Assembly (NCBI RefSeq): GCF_000739995.1
Contig: NZ_BBJX01000006.1
Coordinates: forward strand, 62,001-126,000
Source: Comamonas granuli NBRC 101663
GTDB lineage: Bacteria > Pseudomonadota > Gammaproteobacteria > Burkholderiales > Burkholderiaceae_C
Length of the DNA: 64,000 nt
Direction: 5' to 3'
A program made the translations under genes and the position numbers. Shown here piece after piece: positions 25,992-35,742 of the stretch (position 1 is its first letter; each line of letters opens with the position of its first letter). The notes under the pieces were generated by a model. That model made no database searches, had not been told where the DNA came from, and worked only from the letters and a program-made list of their open reading frames with translations.

Positions 25992-28976
25992 TCAGCCCTC
26001 GCCCTGCGGGACGCCGCCGCCCTCGCGGTCGGCGATCCAGGCCTCGAGCGCATCGATAGCCAGGGGGCGGCTGAAGAAATAGCCCTGGTAGGTGTGGCAG
26101 CCGTGCTGCGCGAGGAAATCGCGCTGCCCGGCCTGCTCCACGCCCTCGGCAATGACCTCCAGCCCCAGGCTGTCGGACAGGGCCACGACCGTGCGCGCGA
26201 TGGCGGCGTCGTTCGCATCGGTGAGCACGTTGCGCACGAAACCCTGGTCGATCTTCAAACGGTCCAGCGGCAGGCGCTTGAGGTAGGCGAGCGAGGAGTA
26301 GCCGGTGCCGAAGTCATCGAGCGAGAAGCCCACGCCGCGCGCCTTGAGCGCAACCATCTTGACGACCACGTCCTCCACATTGGTGACCAGCAGGCTCTCG
26401 GTCAGTTCGAGCTTGAGGCGCCGCGGGTCGGCCCCGGTGTGCTCCAGCACCTCCAGCACCTCATCGACGAAACCGCCATGGTGGAACTGGCGGGCGCTCA
26501 CGTTCACGGTCATGGACAGGTGCCGGCGCCGCGGCTGTTGCGCCCAGGTGGACAGTTGGCGGCAGGCGGTCTCCAGCACCCAGCGCCCCAGGGGCAGGAT
26601 CAGGCCCGTGTCCTCGGCCAGGGGGATGAATTCGGCCGGCGAGACCATGCGGCCATCGGCCTGGCGCCAGCGCAGCAGCGCCTCCACGCCCACCACGGCG
26701 CCCGAAAGGTGCACCTGGGGCTGGTAGTGCAGCAGGAACGCCTGCTGCTCCAGCGCCTGGCGCATGGCCTTTTCCAGGGCCACGCGCTCGACCAGCGCCG
26801 ACTGCATCTGCGGGTCGAAGAAGCTCAGCGCATTGCGCCCCGAGGCCTTGGCGCGGTACATGGCCATGTCGGCCTGCCGGAGCAGGTCTTCGACCGAGGT
26901 CTGGGGCGTGCCGAACAGGGCCACGCCCATGCTGGCGCTGTGGTGGTGCGTGCTGCCGTGCAGCGTGTAGGGCTCGCCCAGCGCCTGCAGCAGGCGCGAG
27001 CCCATGGCCTCGGCCTGCGCCACGGCCTGCAGGGCGTCAGCGCTCAGGCCTTCGAGCATGACGACGAACTCGTCGCCGCCCAGCCGCGCCACGGTGTCGC
27101 CCGCGTTCACGCACTGCGTCAGGCGCTGGGCGACCTGCTGCAGCAGCAGGTCGCCCACGTAGTGGCCGCGCGTGTCGTTCAGGCCCTTGAAATGGTCGAT
27201 GTCGATGAAGAACAGCGCGCCGTGCCGCTGGTTGCGCTGGCTCACGGCGATGGCATGCTCCAGCCGGTCGAGCAGCAGGCGCCGGTTGGGCAGGCCGGTG
27301 AGCGGGTCGGAGAAGGCGAGCTGCTGGATGCGCTCCTCGTTCTCCTTTTGCTGCGTGATGTCGGAGAACGTGGCCACGTAGTGGGTCACCGGGCCCTGCG
27401 GGGCGCGCACGGCCACGATGGAGAGCCACTGCGGGTAGATGTCGCCGGATTTGCGCCGGTTCCAGACCTCGCCCTGCCAGCGGCCGTGCCGTGCCAGCGC
27501 CTCCCACATCTCGGCGTAAAAGCGCTGGTCGTGCCGCCCCGACTGCAGCAGGCGCGGGTTCCTGCCGATGACCTCGGCGGGCTCGTAGCCGGTGATGGCG
27601 GTGAACGCGCGGTTGACGGCGATGATGGTGCCGTCGTGCTGGGCGATGGTCACGCCCTCGGCGCTGTTGTCGAAAAAGGTGGCCGCCTGGCGCAGGTCGT
27701 CTTCCATGCGCTTGCGCTCGGTGATGTCGAGTATCACCCCCACCAGGCCGCCCACGCTGCCGTCGGGGTTGGTGAAGGTGGCCTTGTGGAAGATCACGTC
27801 GCGCACCTGGCCGTCGGCCTGCTGCACTCGGCTTTCGTAGATCTGCTTGCCCGGCCGGTCCAGCAGTTCGCGGTCCGCCGCCATGTAGCGCTGGGCGAGC
27901 GCGGGGGGCGAGAGGTCCAGGGGCGAGCGGCCGATGATCTCGGCCGAGCGCTTGCCGATGAAGGCCTCGAAGGCGCTGTTGCAGCCCAGGTAGCGGGCCT
28001 GGGCGTCCTTGTAGAACAGGGGGCCGGGGATGGCCTCGATCAGTTGCTGCATGAAGCCCAATTGGCGCGACAGTTCGGTGCCGTGTTCCCGCACCTGCGC
28101 GAGCAGCCGCTCCGCGTGCTCGTGCGCGGCGCGCAAGGCATTTTCCGCCTGGTGGCGTTCGGTCACGTCGGTGTAGGTCGAGACCACGCTGCCGTCGGGC
28201 AGGCGGCGGTCGGTCACGGCCAGCACCTGCCCTTGCGCGCTGGTGTACTCGAACGCATTGGATTGCCCCGTGCGCAGGCGCTGCACGCGGCGCTGCACCA
28301 GGGGCTGCAACTGCTGCGGCGCCACGCCGGTGTGCCGCATGTAGCTGTGCAGCAAGGCGTCCATGGGCTGGCCATGGCAGGGCTGGCCCGTGGGCCAGCC
28401 GATGATCTGCAGGAACTGCCGGTTCCAGACGACCAGGCGCATGTCCCGGTCGAACAGCGACAGGCCCTGGTCGATGTAGTTCACGGCCTCGTGCAGGCGC
28501 GCCAGGCTGAACTCCACCTTCTGGCTCGCAAAATGCAGCAGCTCGTTCAGGCGGTCCGCGGGCGCGCTGGCCGGCGCGGCGGGCGGGGGGCTCTGCGGCG
28601 GGGCGGGGCTTTCGTCGCCCCAGACCTGCAGCAGCGCCGTGACGCAAAAGCGCACGATGCGCGCCAGCGGCTGCACCACGGCCAGCGGGCCGGCCAGGGC
28701 AAAGCAGGTCAGCCGCTGCCCGCCGGCCTGGATGACCATGCCAATGCCTTCGCGCATGGTGTCCGAGTGGGCGGCCTGCGCGGCGGTGACGCAGTATTCG
28801 TCCATCTCGCCCTGCATGATGCGCAGCGCAATCGCATGGTGCTGGCCGATGCGTGCGCGCGCGCTGGAGGCGACGATGCGTCCCGAGGCATCCATGAAGC
28901 TGCACACCAGCCCCAGCTCGGCGTGGAGCACGTCGCACAAATCCTGGCCGAATTGGACGTTGAAGGGAATGGGCAT
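25992..28976 (-). CDS. Sugar-diacid-recognition-like / PAS / GGDEF / EAL cyclic di-GMP enzyme
   Basis: A 994-residue multidomain protein. Residues about 5-118 resemble the CdaR-type sugar-diacid recognition domain (LCDVLHAELGLVCSFMDASGRIVASSARARIGQHH, then GMVIQAGGQRLTCFALAGPL). Three PAS units follow (about 160-290, 320-440 and 450-570). The GGDEF domain has GGDEF at 633-637 and no RxxD I-site. The EAL domain carries EAL at 765-767 and the catalytic blocks ELTESLLV, DDFGTGYSSLAYL and LKIDQGFVRN, so the phosphodiesterase activity looks intact. No membrane helix is seen. The ATG at 28976 is preferred; an in-frame ATG at 29075 lacks similarity. Confidence 0.9.
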   Translation of the reverse strand: MPIPFNVQFGQDLCDVLHAELGLVCSFMDASGRIVASSARARIGQHHAIALRIMQGEMDEYCVTAAQAAHSDTMREGIGMVIQAGGQRLTCFALAGPLAVVQPLARIVRFCVTALLQVWGDESPAPPQSPPPAAPASAPADRLNELLHFASQKVEFSLARLHEAVNYIDQGLSLFDRDMRLVVWNRQFLQIIGWPTGQPCHGQPMDALLHSYMRHTGVAPQQLQPLVQRRVQRLRTGQSNAFEYTSAQGQVLAVTDRRLPDGSVVSTYTDVTERHQAENALRAAHEHAERLLAQVREHGTELSRQLGFMQQLIEAIPGPLFYKDAQARYLGCNSAFEAFIGKRSAEIIGRSPLDLSPPALAQRYMAADRELLDRPGKQIYESRVQQADGQVRDVIFHKATFTNPDGSVGGLVGVILDITERKRMEDDLRQAATFFDNSAEGVTIAQHDGTIIAVNRAFTAITGYEPAEVIGRNPRLLQSGRHDQRFYAEMWEALARHGRWQGEVWNRRKSGDIYPQWLSIVAVRAPQGPVTHYVATFSDITQQKENEERIQQLAFSDPLTGLPNRRLLLDRLEHAIAVSQRNQRHGALFFIDIDHFKGLNDTRGHYVGDLLLQQVAQRLTQCVNAGDTVARLGGDEFVVMLEGLSADALQAVAQAEAMGSRLLQALGEPYTLHGSTHHHSASMGVALFGTPQTSVEDLLRQADMAMYRAKASGRNALSFFDPQMQSALVERVALEKAMRQALEQQAFLLHYQPQVHLSGAVVGVEALLRWRQADGRMVSPAEFIPLAEDTGLILPLGRWVLETACRQLSTWAQQPRRRHLSMTVNVSARQFHHGGFVDEVLEVLEHTGADPRRLKLELTESLLVTNVEDVVVKMVALKARGVGFSLDDFGTGYSSLAYLKRLPLDRLKIDQGFVRNVLTDANDAAIARTVVALSDSLGLEVIAEGVEQAGQRDFLAQHGCHTYQGYFFSRPLAIDALEAWIADREGGGVPQGEG

Positions 28977-29096
28977 GCGGTGGGGGCTGCGCGGCAGGTC
29001 CGCCGCGCGGTTAACAACGTGCAATTCTGCACGCCGGAGCGGTCTGGCGGTTGGGTATTTTCCGCTACGCTCCATGGATCAGCCGAGGAGACCCGC

Positions 29097-32000
29097 GTGA
29101 ACCCCAAGACCATTGCCTGGGACATGGCCGCCGCGTGCGTACTATTGCTTGCCGCCAGCAGTGCCCAGGCCCTGCAGATCAGCCGCTTTTCGCCCCAGGG
29201 CGAGGTGGCGCGCATAGGCCAGGTGGTGGCCCGGTTCGACGGTGCTGCGGTGGCCTTCGGCGACCCCCGGGCGCCGGCGCCGCTCACGCTGCATTGCTCG
29301 GACGCGCAGGCCAGCAAGGGCGCGGGGCGCTGGACCAGCGAGCGCGAGTGGGTGTACGACTTCGAGCGCGAGCTGCCGCCCGGCGTGCGCTGCACGGCCG
29401 AGCTCAATACCAGCTTCCAATCGCCCTCTGGCGACCTGTTGAAGGGCGCGGCCAGCTATCAATTCAATAGCGGCGGGCCGTTCGTCGTGAACGTGCGCCC
29501 TGGCACCTACCAGCCCATCGACGAGGAGCAGCATTTCGTGCTGCAGCTCAACGGCGCGGCCGCGCCCGAGAGCGTGCTGGCGCATGTGTGGTGCGCGGTC
29601 GAAGGGGTGGGCGAGCGCGTGCCGGTGCGTGCCGTGGCGGGCAAGGAACGCACCGAGTTGCTCCAGGCCCTGGGGCTGCAGGCGCGCGCGCAGCAGAACC
29701 CGCTGGCCATGGTCACGCTCGCGTGCAACCGGCGCCTGGCGCCTTCGGCACAGGTGCAACTCGTTTGGGGCAAGGGCGTGGCCACGCCGGGCGGGGTGGA
29801 GAACCGGGTGGAAAAGCGCTTCACCTTCCGCGTGCGCGCGCCCTTCACGGCCGAGTTCTCCTGCGAGCGCGAGAATGCCCAGGCGGCTTGCCTGCCGATC
29901 CGCCCGCTCACCGTGGCGTTCAGCGCGCCCGTGCCGCGCAAGCAGGCGCTGGCGCTGCGCCTGAAGGGGCCGCGCGAGACGCTGCAGCCCAGCCTGCCGG
30001 GCGCCGGCGAGGAGCCCGAGGGCGACGCGCTGGTGGGCAGCGTGCAGTTCGCTGCGCCGCTGGCGGAGAACACCGCCTATGTGCTGGAGCTGCCCAAGGA
30101 CTTGAAAGACGCCTCGGGCCGGGCGCTGGCGAATGCGGCGAGCTTTCCGCTGCAGGTGGCCACGGGCGGCCTGCCGCCGCTGGCCAAGTTTGCCGCCGCG
30201 CCCTTTGGCGTCGTCGAGCGCTTTGCCGAAGGGCCGCAGGGGCCGGCGCTGTTTCCCGTGACGCTGCGCAACGTCGAGTCCGATCTGCGCGTGCAGGGGC
30301 TGCAGACCGGGCCGGCGGCGCCCGCGGCGGGCCAGGTCGGCACGCTGCAGCCCACGCAGGACGCCGACATCATCGCCTGGTTCCAGAAGGTGCAGCGCCA
30401 CGACGCCTGGCAGGTCGAGCGCCGCGTGGCGCGCCGCGACGTCAAGGGCCCCTTGCCCCAGGCGCTCGCGGGCGAGAGCCCGGACTACGTGCAGCCGCGC
30501 ATGCTGTCGCTGCTCGCCGGCCAGGGCGGGGTGCGCACGCTCGATCTGCCGCGGACCGCGCGGGGCGACAAGCGGCCGTTCGAGGTCGTGGGCATCCCAT
30601 TGGCGCCGGGTTTTCACGTCATCGAGATCGCCTCGCCGCTGCTGGGCGCCTCGCTGCTCGACGCGCGCCACGGCCGCAGCCGCAGCATGTACGTGCGCAG
30701 CATGGCCCTGGTGACCAATCTGGCCGTGCACTTCAAGCTCGGGCGCGAGAACGCGCTCGCCTGGGTGACCTCGCTGGACCGCGGCCAGCCCGTGGCGGGC
30801 GCGCAGGTGCGCGTCTCCGATTGCGCCGGCAAGGCCCTGGCCAGCGCGGTGACCGACGCCCAGGGCGTGGCGCGCATCGAGGGGCTCTCCGCCACGCCGC
30901 CGTACTGCGAGGGCGCGGGCGCTTCCGGCGCGGGCTACTTCGTGAGCGCGCGCCACCGCGGCGCCGACGGCGTGCAGGACATGGCCTTCGCCTGGAGCGA
31001 GTGGCAGCGCGGCATCGAGCCCTGGCGCTTCAACGTGCCCACGAGCAGCGAGCCCCAGCCCGACGTGCGCGCCCACACCATCTTCGCCCGCACCCTGCTG
31101 CGTGCGGGCGAGACCGTGTCCATGAAGCACCTGCTGCGCACCGAGACCCAGGCCGGCTTCGCCCTGCCCGCACAGCAGCCGCCGACGCTGGCCATCACCC
31201 ACGTGGGCAGCGGCCAGCAGTTCACCCAGGCGCTGCAGTGGCGCAAGACGGCCACGGGCGGCCTGAGCGCGCAGAGCGAATTCGCCGTGCCGCCGGCCGC
31301 CCGGCTGGGCGTGTACGAGGTGGAGCTGCGCGGCGCCGAGGGTGCGCCGTCCTACGCCTCGGGGCGCTTTCGCGTGGAGGAGTTCCGCCTGCCGGTGCTC
31401 GAAGGGCGCGTGGGCCCGGCTGACCCGGCGCCGCTGGTGAACGTGCGCTCCGTGCCGGCCGCGGTGCAGGTCCAGTACGTGGCCGGCGGCCCGGCGGCGC
31501 AGTTGCCGGTGCGCGTCTCGGCCCTGGTGCGCACCAAGCCGCTGCACTACGGGGACTACGAGGACTTCAGCTTCCAGCCGCCGCGGCCGCGCCAGGGCGG
31601 CGCGCAGGCCGGCGAAGAGGAAGACGCCGCCCGCGAGGACGCCCGCGTCATTGCCGACAAGCTGGCGCTCACGCTCGACCGCCAGGGCGCGGGCCGCATC
31701 ACCCTGGAGAACGTGCCGCGCGCCAGCGCGGCGCAGGAGCTGGTGATCGAAGCCACCTACGCCGACCCGGCCGGCGAGGTGCAGACCCTGCGCAGCGCCC
31801 ACACCCTGTGGCCTGCGGCCGTGGTGGCCGGCATCAAGACCGAGGGCTGGGCCTCGGCCAGCCAGAAGCTGCGCCTGCAGGCGCTGGCGCTCACGCCCGA
31901 AGGCCGTCCCGCCGCGGGCGTGCCGCTGCAGGTGCAGGCCATCGCCCACACCACCACCACCAGCCGCAAGCGCATGGTGGGCGGCTTCTACAGCTACGAC

Positions 32001-35000
32001 CACAAGAGCGACACCAAGGACCTGGGTACCGTCTGCACGGGCGAGAGCGATGCGCGCGGCCTGCTGCTGTGCGAGGTCCGGCTGGACCAGGGCGGCGAGG
32101 TGGAGCTGGTGGCCACCGCGCGCGACAAGTCCGGCAACACCGCGGACGCCGCCTCCTCGGTCTGGGTCACGCGCCAGGGCGAGCTGTGGTTCGGCGGCGA
32201 GAACCACGACCGCATCGACCTGCTGCCCGAGAAGAAGAGCTACCAGCCTGGCGAGACCGCGCGCCTGCAGGTGCGCATGCCGTTTCGCTTCGCCACGGCC
32301 CTGGTGGCGGTGGAGCGCGAGGGCATCATCGCCACGCAGGTGGTGCAGCTCAGCGGCAAGGACCCGACCGTGCACCTCAAGATCGAGGAGGGCTGGGGCC
32401 CCAACGTCTACGTCAGCGTGCTGGCCCTGCGCGGGCGCCTGCGCGACGTGCCCTGGTACAGCTTCTTCACCTGGGGCTACCAGGCCCCGCGCGAGTGGTG
32501 GACGGCCTTCTGGTACGAGGGCAAGGAATACACCGCGCCCACGGCGCTGGTGGACCTGGCCAAGCCCGCCTTCCGCCTGGGCGTGGCTGAACTCCGGGTG
32601 GGCACGCGGGCGCACCAGATCGACGTGAAGGTGCAGGCCGACAAGGCCAGCTACCCCGTGCGCGGCAAGGCGCGGGTCACCATCACGGCCCAGCTTCCCG
32701 GCGGCAAGCCCGCGGCCCACGCCGAGGTGGCGCTGGCCGCCGTGGACCAGGCGCTGCTCGAGCTCATGCCCAACACCAGCTGGAACCTGCTCGATGCCAT
32801 GCTGCAGCGCCGCAGTTGGGGCGTGCAGACGGCCACGGCGCAGATGGAAATCGTGGGCCGGCGCCACTACGGCAAGAAAGCCGTGCCCGCGGGCGGCGGC
32901 GGCGGGCGCGCGCCCACGCGCGAACTGCTCGACACCCTGCTGCTGTGGCAGCCCGCGGTCCAGCTCGACGAGCGCGGCCAGGCGCGGGTGGAGGTGCCGC
33001 TCAACGATGCGCTCACCACCTTCCAGATCGTCGCCGTGGCCGACGCCGGGGCGGGCTGGTTCGGCACCGGCACGGCCCGCATACGCACCACGCAGGACCT
33101 GCAGATCATCAGCGGCCTGCCGCCCCTGGTGCGCGAGGGCGACCAGTTCCGGGCGCAATTCACCCTGCGCAACACCACCGCGGCGGCGATGAAGGTCGAG
33201 GTCGCGCCGCGCGCCACGCTGCTGGAGCTGGCGCCGCAGACGCTGGAGCTGGCGCCCGGCCAGGCGCGCGAGCTGGCCTGGCAGGTCACGGCGCCCGAGC
33301 AGCTCGGGCGCACGCGCGCCCAGGCCCTGCTGTGGGAGGTCGTGGCGCGCGACACCGCGGGCAGCGCCCGTGACGCGCTCAAGGCCAGCCAGCGCATCGT
33401 GCCCGCCGTGCCGCTGGCCGTGCAGCAGGCCACGCTGGTGCAGCTCGACGGCGGCCTGAACCTGGACGTGCAGGCCCCGGCCGATGCCCTGCCCGGGCGC
33501 GGCGGCCTGCAACTGGCGTTGCAGCCGCGCCTGGCCGAGGGCCTGCCCGGCGTGCGCGACTGGTGGGCGCGCTACCCCTTTGCCTGCCTGGAGCAAAAGA
33601 CCAGCAAGGCCATCGGCCTGCGCGACGCGCGCCTGTGGGCCACGGTGATGGCGCAACTGCCCACCTACCTCGACAGCGACGGCCTGGCCAGCTATTTCCC
33701 GCCGCGCAGCGGCAGCGCCGACCACGGCAGCGACGTGCTCACCGCCCACCTGCTCGCCGCCGCCCACGAGGCCGCGGGCCTGAACCCGGCCTTTGCCCTG
33801 CCCGACGAGGCGCGCGCCGCCATGGAGCGCGGCCTGATCGCCTTCGTCGAGGGCCGCATCGAGCGCAGCTTCTGGAGCCCGCGCAAGGACCTGGACATGC
33901 GCAAGCTCGCCGCCATCGAGGCGCTGGCGCGCCATGGCCGCGCGCAGGCGCGCATGCTCACCAGCCTCACCATCGCGCCCCAGCAGTGGCCCACGCACAG
34001 CGTGCTCGACTGGCTGGGCATCCTCCAGCGCGTGCAGGACGTGCCGCAGCGCGAGCAGCGCCTGAAGGAAGCCGTGCAGATCCTGCGCAGCCGCCTGGCG
34101 TACCAGGGCACGCGGCTCATCTTCAGCACCGAGCAGGACGACCACTGGTGGTGGCTCATGCAGAACGGCGACGTGAACGCCGCGCGCCTGCTGCTCGCCG
34201 GGCTCGACGACCCGCAGTGGCGCGATGAGCTGGGCCGCCTGGCCAGCGGCTTCATCGCGCGCCAGCAGGGCGGGGCCTGGCGCACCACCACGGCCAACCT
34301 GTGGGGTGGGCTGGCGCTGGAGAAATTCAGCGCCCGATTCGAGGCCACGCCCGTGGCGGGCACGACCCGCGCCAGCCTGGGCGGCAACGCGGCCAGCGTG
34401 GACTGGAGCAAGGTCGAGCGCATCAAGACGCAGGACGCCAGCGGCGCGGCGCACCAGAGCAGCGCCTTCGGCGCGCCGGCCGCCCCCGGCATGCTGCGCG
34501 GCAACAGCATGTTCCTGCCCTGGGGCAGCGGCACGCAGACCTTGGCCGTGGCGCACCAGGGGCCGGGCAAGCCCTGGCTCACGCTGCAGTCGGTGGCCGC
34601 CGTCGAGCTGAAGGCGCCGTTCAGCGCGGGCTACCGCATCCAGAAAACCGTCACGCCCATCGAGCAGGCGCGCAAGGACCTGCCGCCCGGCCGGTACACG
34701 CGCGGCGACGTGCTGCGCGTTCAGCTTACGGTGAGCGGCCAGGCCGACATGACCTGGGTGGCCATCACCGACCCCATTCCCGCGGGCGCCACCATCCTGG
34801 GCAGCGGCCTGGGCCGCGACTCCGAGATCGCCACCCAGGGCGAGAAGCGCAGCGGCGCAGGCTGGCCCGCGTTCGAGGAGCGCAGCTTCGAGGCCTTCCG
34901 CAGCTACTACGAGTACCTGCCCAAGGGCACGGTGAAGATGGAATACACCCTGCGCCTGAACAACGCGGGCGACTTTGCCCTGCCCCCGAGTCGGGCCGAG

Positions 35001-35066
35001 GCCTTGTACGCGCCCGAGATGTTTGGCGCAGCGCCCAATGCACGCATGCAGGTGGGCCTGCCTTGA
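29097..35066 (+). CDS. Bacterial alpha-2-macroglobulin family protein (thioester type)
   Basis: A 1989-residue periplasmic protein starting at GTG 29097 (GAGGAG upstream), with an ordinary signal peptide (cleavage near AQA, residue 26). There is no lipobox Cys at the cleavage point, unlike the E. coli lipoprotein YfhM. MG-domain repeats run through the first 1200 residues. The thioester motif CLEQ is at 1497-1500, so it should trap proteases covalently. The thioester domain continues with WWWLMQNGDVNAARLLLAGL. pbpC follows 676 bp downstream, the classical A2M-PBP1C pairing thought to guard and repair the wall after breaches. Confidence 0.95.
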   Translation: MNPKTIAWDMAAACVLLLAASSAQALQISRFSPQGEVARIGQVVARFDGAAVAFGDPRAPAPLTLHCSDAQASKGAGRWTSEREWVYDFERELPPGVRCTAELNTSFQSPSGDLLKGAASYQFNSGGPFVVNVRPGTYQPIDEEQHFVLQLNGAAAPESVLAHVWCAVEGVGERVPVRAVAGKERTELLQALGLQARAQQNPLAMVTLACNRRLAPSAQVQLVWGKGVATPGGVENRVEKRFTFRVRAPFTAEFSCERENAQAACLPIRPLTVAFSAPVPRKQALALRLKGPRETLQPSLPGAGEEPEGDALVGSVQFAAPLAENTAYVLELPKDLKDASGRALANAASFPLQVATGGLPPLAKFAAAPFGVVERFAEGPQGPALFPVTLRNVESDLRVQGLQTGPAAPAAGQVGTLQPTQDADIIAWFQKVQRHDAWQVERRVARRDVKGPLPQALAGESPDYVQPRMLSLLAGQGGVRTLDLPRTARGDKRPFEVVGIPLAPGFHVIEIASPLLGASLLDARHGRSRSMYVRSMALVTNLAVHFKLGRENALAWVTSLDRGQPVAGAQVRVSDCAGKALASAVTDAQGVARIEGLSATPPYCEGAGASGAGYFVSARHRGADGVQDMAFAWSEWQRGIEPWRFNVPTSSEPQPDVRAHTIFARTLLRAGETVSMKHLLRTETQAGFALPAQQPPTLAITHVGSGQQFTQALQWRKTATGGLSAQSEFAVPPAARLGVYEVELRGAEGAPSYASGRFRVEEFRLPVLEGRVGPADPAPLVNVRSVPAAVQVQYVAGGPAAQLPVRVSALVRTKPLHYGDYEDFSFQPPRPRQGGAQAGEEEDAAREDARVIADKLALTLDRQGAGRITLENVPRASAAQELVIEATYADPAGEVQTLRSAHTLWPAAVVAGIKTEGWASASQKLRLQALALTPEGRPAAGVPLQVQAIAHTTTTSRKRMVGGFYSYDHKSDTKDLGTVCTGESDARGLLLCEVRLDQGGEVELVATARDKSGNTADAASSVWVTRQGELWFGGENHDRIDLLPEKKSYQPGETARLQVRMPFRFATALVAVEREGIIATQVVQLSGKDPTVHLKIEEGWGPNVYVSVLALRGRLRDVPWYSFFTWGYQAPREWWTAFWYEGKEYTAPTALVDLAKPAFRLGVAELRVGTRAHQIDVKVQADKASYPVRGKARVTITAQLPGGKPAAHAEVALAAVDQALLELMPNTSWNLLDAMLQRRSWGVQTATAQMEIVGRRHYGKKAVPAGGGGGRAPTRELLDTLLLWQPAVQLDERGQARVEVPLNDALTTFQIVAVADAGAGWFGTGTARIRTTQDLQIISGLPPLVREGDQFRAQFTLRNTTAAAMKVEVAPRATLLELAPQTLELAPGQARELAWQVTAPEQLGRTRAQALLWEVVARDTAGSARDALKASQRIVPAVPLAVQQATLVQLDGGLNLDVQAPADALPGRGGLQLALQPRLAEGLPGVRDWWARYPFACLEQKTSKAIGLRDARLWATVMAQLPTYLDSDGLASYFPPRSGSADHGSDVLTAHLLAAAHEAAGLNPAFALPDEARAAMERGLIAFVEGRIERSFWSPRKDLDMRKLAAIEALARHGRAQARMLTSLTIAPQQWPTHSVLDWLGILQRVQDVPQREQRLKEAVQILRSRLAYQGTRLIFSTEQDDHWWWLMQNGDVNAARLLLAGLDDPQWRDELGRLASGFIARQQGGAWRTTTANLWGGLALEKFSARFEATPVAGTTRASLGGNAASVDWSKVERIKTQDASGAAHQSSAFGAPAAPGMLRGNSMFLPWGSGTQTLAVAHQGPGKPWLTLQSVAAVELKAPFSAGYRIQKTVTPIEQARKDLPPGRYTRGDVLRVQLTVSGQADMTWVAITDPIPAGATILGSGLGRDSEIATQGEKRSGAGWPAFEERSFEAFRSYYEYLPKGTVKMEYTLRLNNAGDFALPPSRAEALYAPEMFGAAPNARMQVGLP

Positions 35067-35070
35067 AAGC

Positions 35071-35140
35071 GGTTTTTGCTATCGAAAGAGAAGCTGCTGG
35101 CGCAGGCTACATAAGCCCTGGAGGCCATTTTTCCTTGAAA
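35071..35140 (+). repeat. Dispersed repeat copy A
   Basis: TTTTTGCTATCGAAAGAG, then AAGCTGCTGGCGCAGG and CCCTGGAGGCCATTTTTCC fill the gap between the A2M stop and the convergent small gene. An 11-bp direct repeat, CCTTGAAAGCG, flanks it at 35061-35071 and 35133-35143. This could be a target-site duplication, although TTGAAA also recurs near the end of other copies. Confidence 0.65.
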
Positions 35141-35146
35141 GCGCGC

Positions 35147-35638
35147 TCAGCGGCCGCTGAACTCACGCTGGCGCCGGTAGTAGTCGTCCTGGTCGCGCTG
35201 GAACTGGTCCTGCGCGCGCGAGCGGTCCATGTGGTCGCGCCAGGCCTGGTCGGGCACCTGGCTGGCGCTGCGCCCGCCGCTCCAGCCCCCCTGGCCTGCG
35301 CGGGCGCGGCGCTCGGCATCGCGCGTGATGGCGTCCACTTGGCGCTGGATGTCGGCATCGGAACGGCGCTGGGTATAGGTCGGGGTGGACCACTGGCTGG
35401 TGCGCCCCGCAGCGGCGTCCGGCGCACGGGCGGCAGGGGCTGCGCCGGGCAGGGCGTGCTGGGTGCTCCACTGCGTGGTGCGCGGCGCGGGCGGTGCGGG
35501 CGGGGCCGGTTGCGCGGGGCGCTGGGGCGCCTGCGACCAGCGCTGGGTCTGGGGCGCCTCGGACCAGACCTGGGTTTGCGCCCAGGCCGGCAGGAACAGG
35601 GAGCAGGCCAGGGTGAGGCAGCACAGGCTTTGTTGCAT
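35147..35638 (-). CDS. Small secreted Gln/Arg/Trp-rich protein of unknown function
   Basis: A 163-residue protein with a signal peptide (cleavage after AWA, near residue 21). The mature part contains Trp-Ser/Thr-Gln short repeats (QVWSEAP, QRWSQAP, TQWSTQ, SQWSTPT) separated by Pro/Ala tracts. A strongly charged Arg/Asp/Gln-rich C-terminus follows (QAWRDHMDRSRAQDQFQRDQ). I do not recognise the family. It lies between the A2M and pbpC genes on the opposite strand, a position that suggests, but does not prove, an envelope role. The real start is the ATG at 35638. Confidence 0.65.
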   Translation of the reverse strand: MQQSLCCLTLACSLFLPAWAQTQVWSEAPQTQRWSQAPQRPAQPAPPAPPAPRTTQWSTQHALPGAAPAARAPDAAAGRTSQWSTPTYTQRRSDADIQRQVDAITRDAERRARAGQGGWSGGRSASQVPDQAWRDHMDRSRAQDQFQRDQDDYYRRQREFSGR

Positions 35639-35742
35639 GGGGGTCTCCGAGGGGGTGGGCGAAGGTGTATCAAGTTGTTGCTGCACTGTACAAAAAGCGG
35701 CTCCCCGCGTCCAGCCGCCCAGGCCCGCACTGGGGCGGCAGC

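Noticed and set aside
25977-26008. A hairpin with arms CGCAGGGC and GCCCTGCG between argH and the GGDEF/EAL gene, considered as a bidirectional terminator
   Set aside because: One arm is within the coding end of the GGDEF/EAL gene, there is no T-run, and the 16-nt spacer makes it weak.
26094-29096. A long plus-strand extension upstream of the A2M start
   Set aside because: It lies antisense to the PAS-GGDEF-EAL gene and is not A2M-like. The GTG at 29097 has a ribosome site and a signal peptide.
29142-34556. An 1800-codon minus-strand frame antisense to the alpha-2-macroglobulin gene
   Set aside because: The translation is low-complexity Ala/Arg/Gly/His with no domain. The plus strand carries a coherent A2M with signal peptide and thioester.
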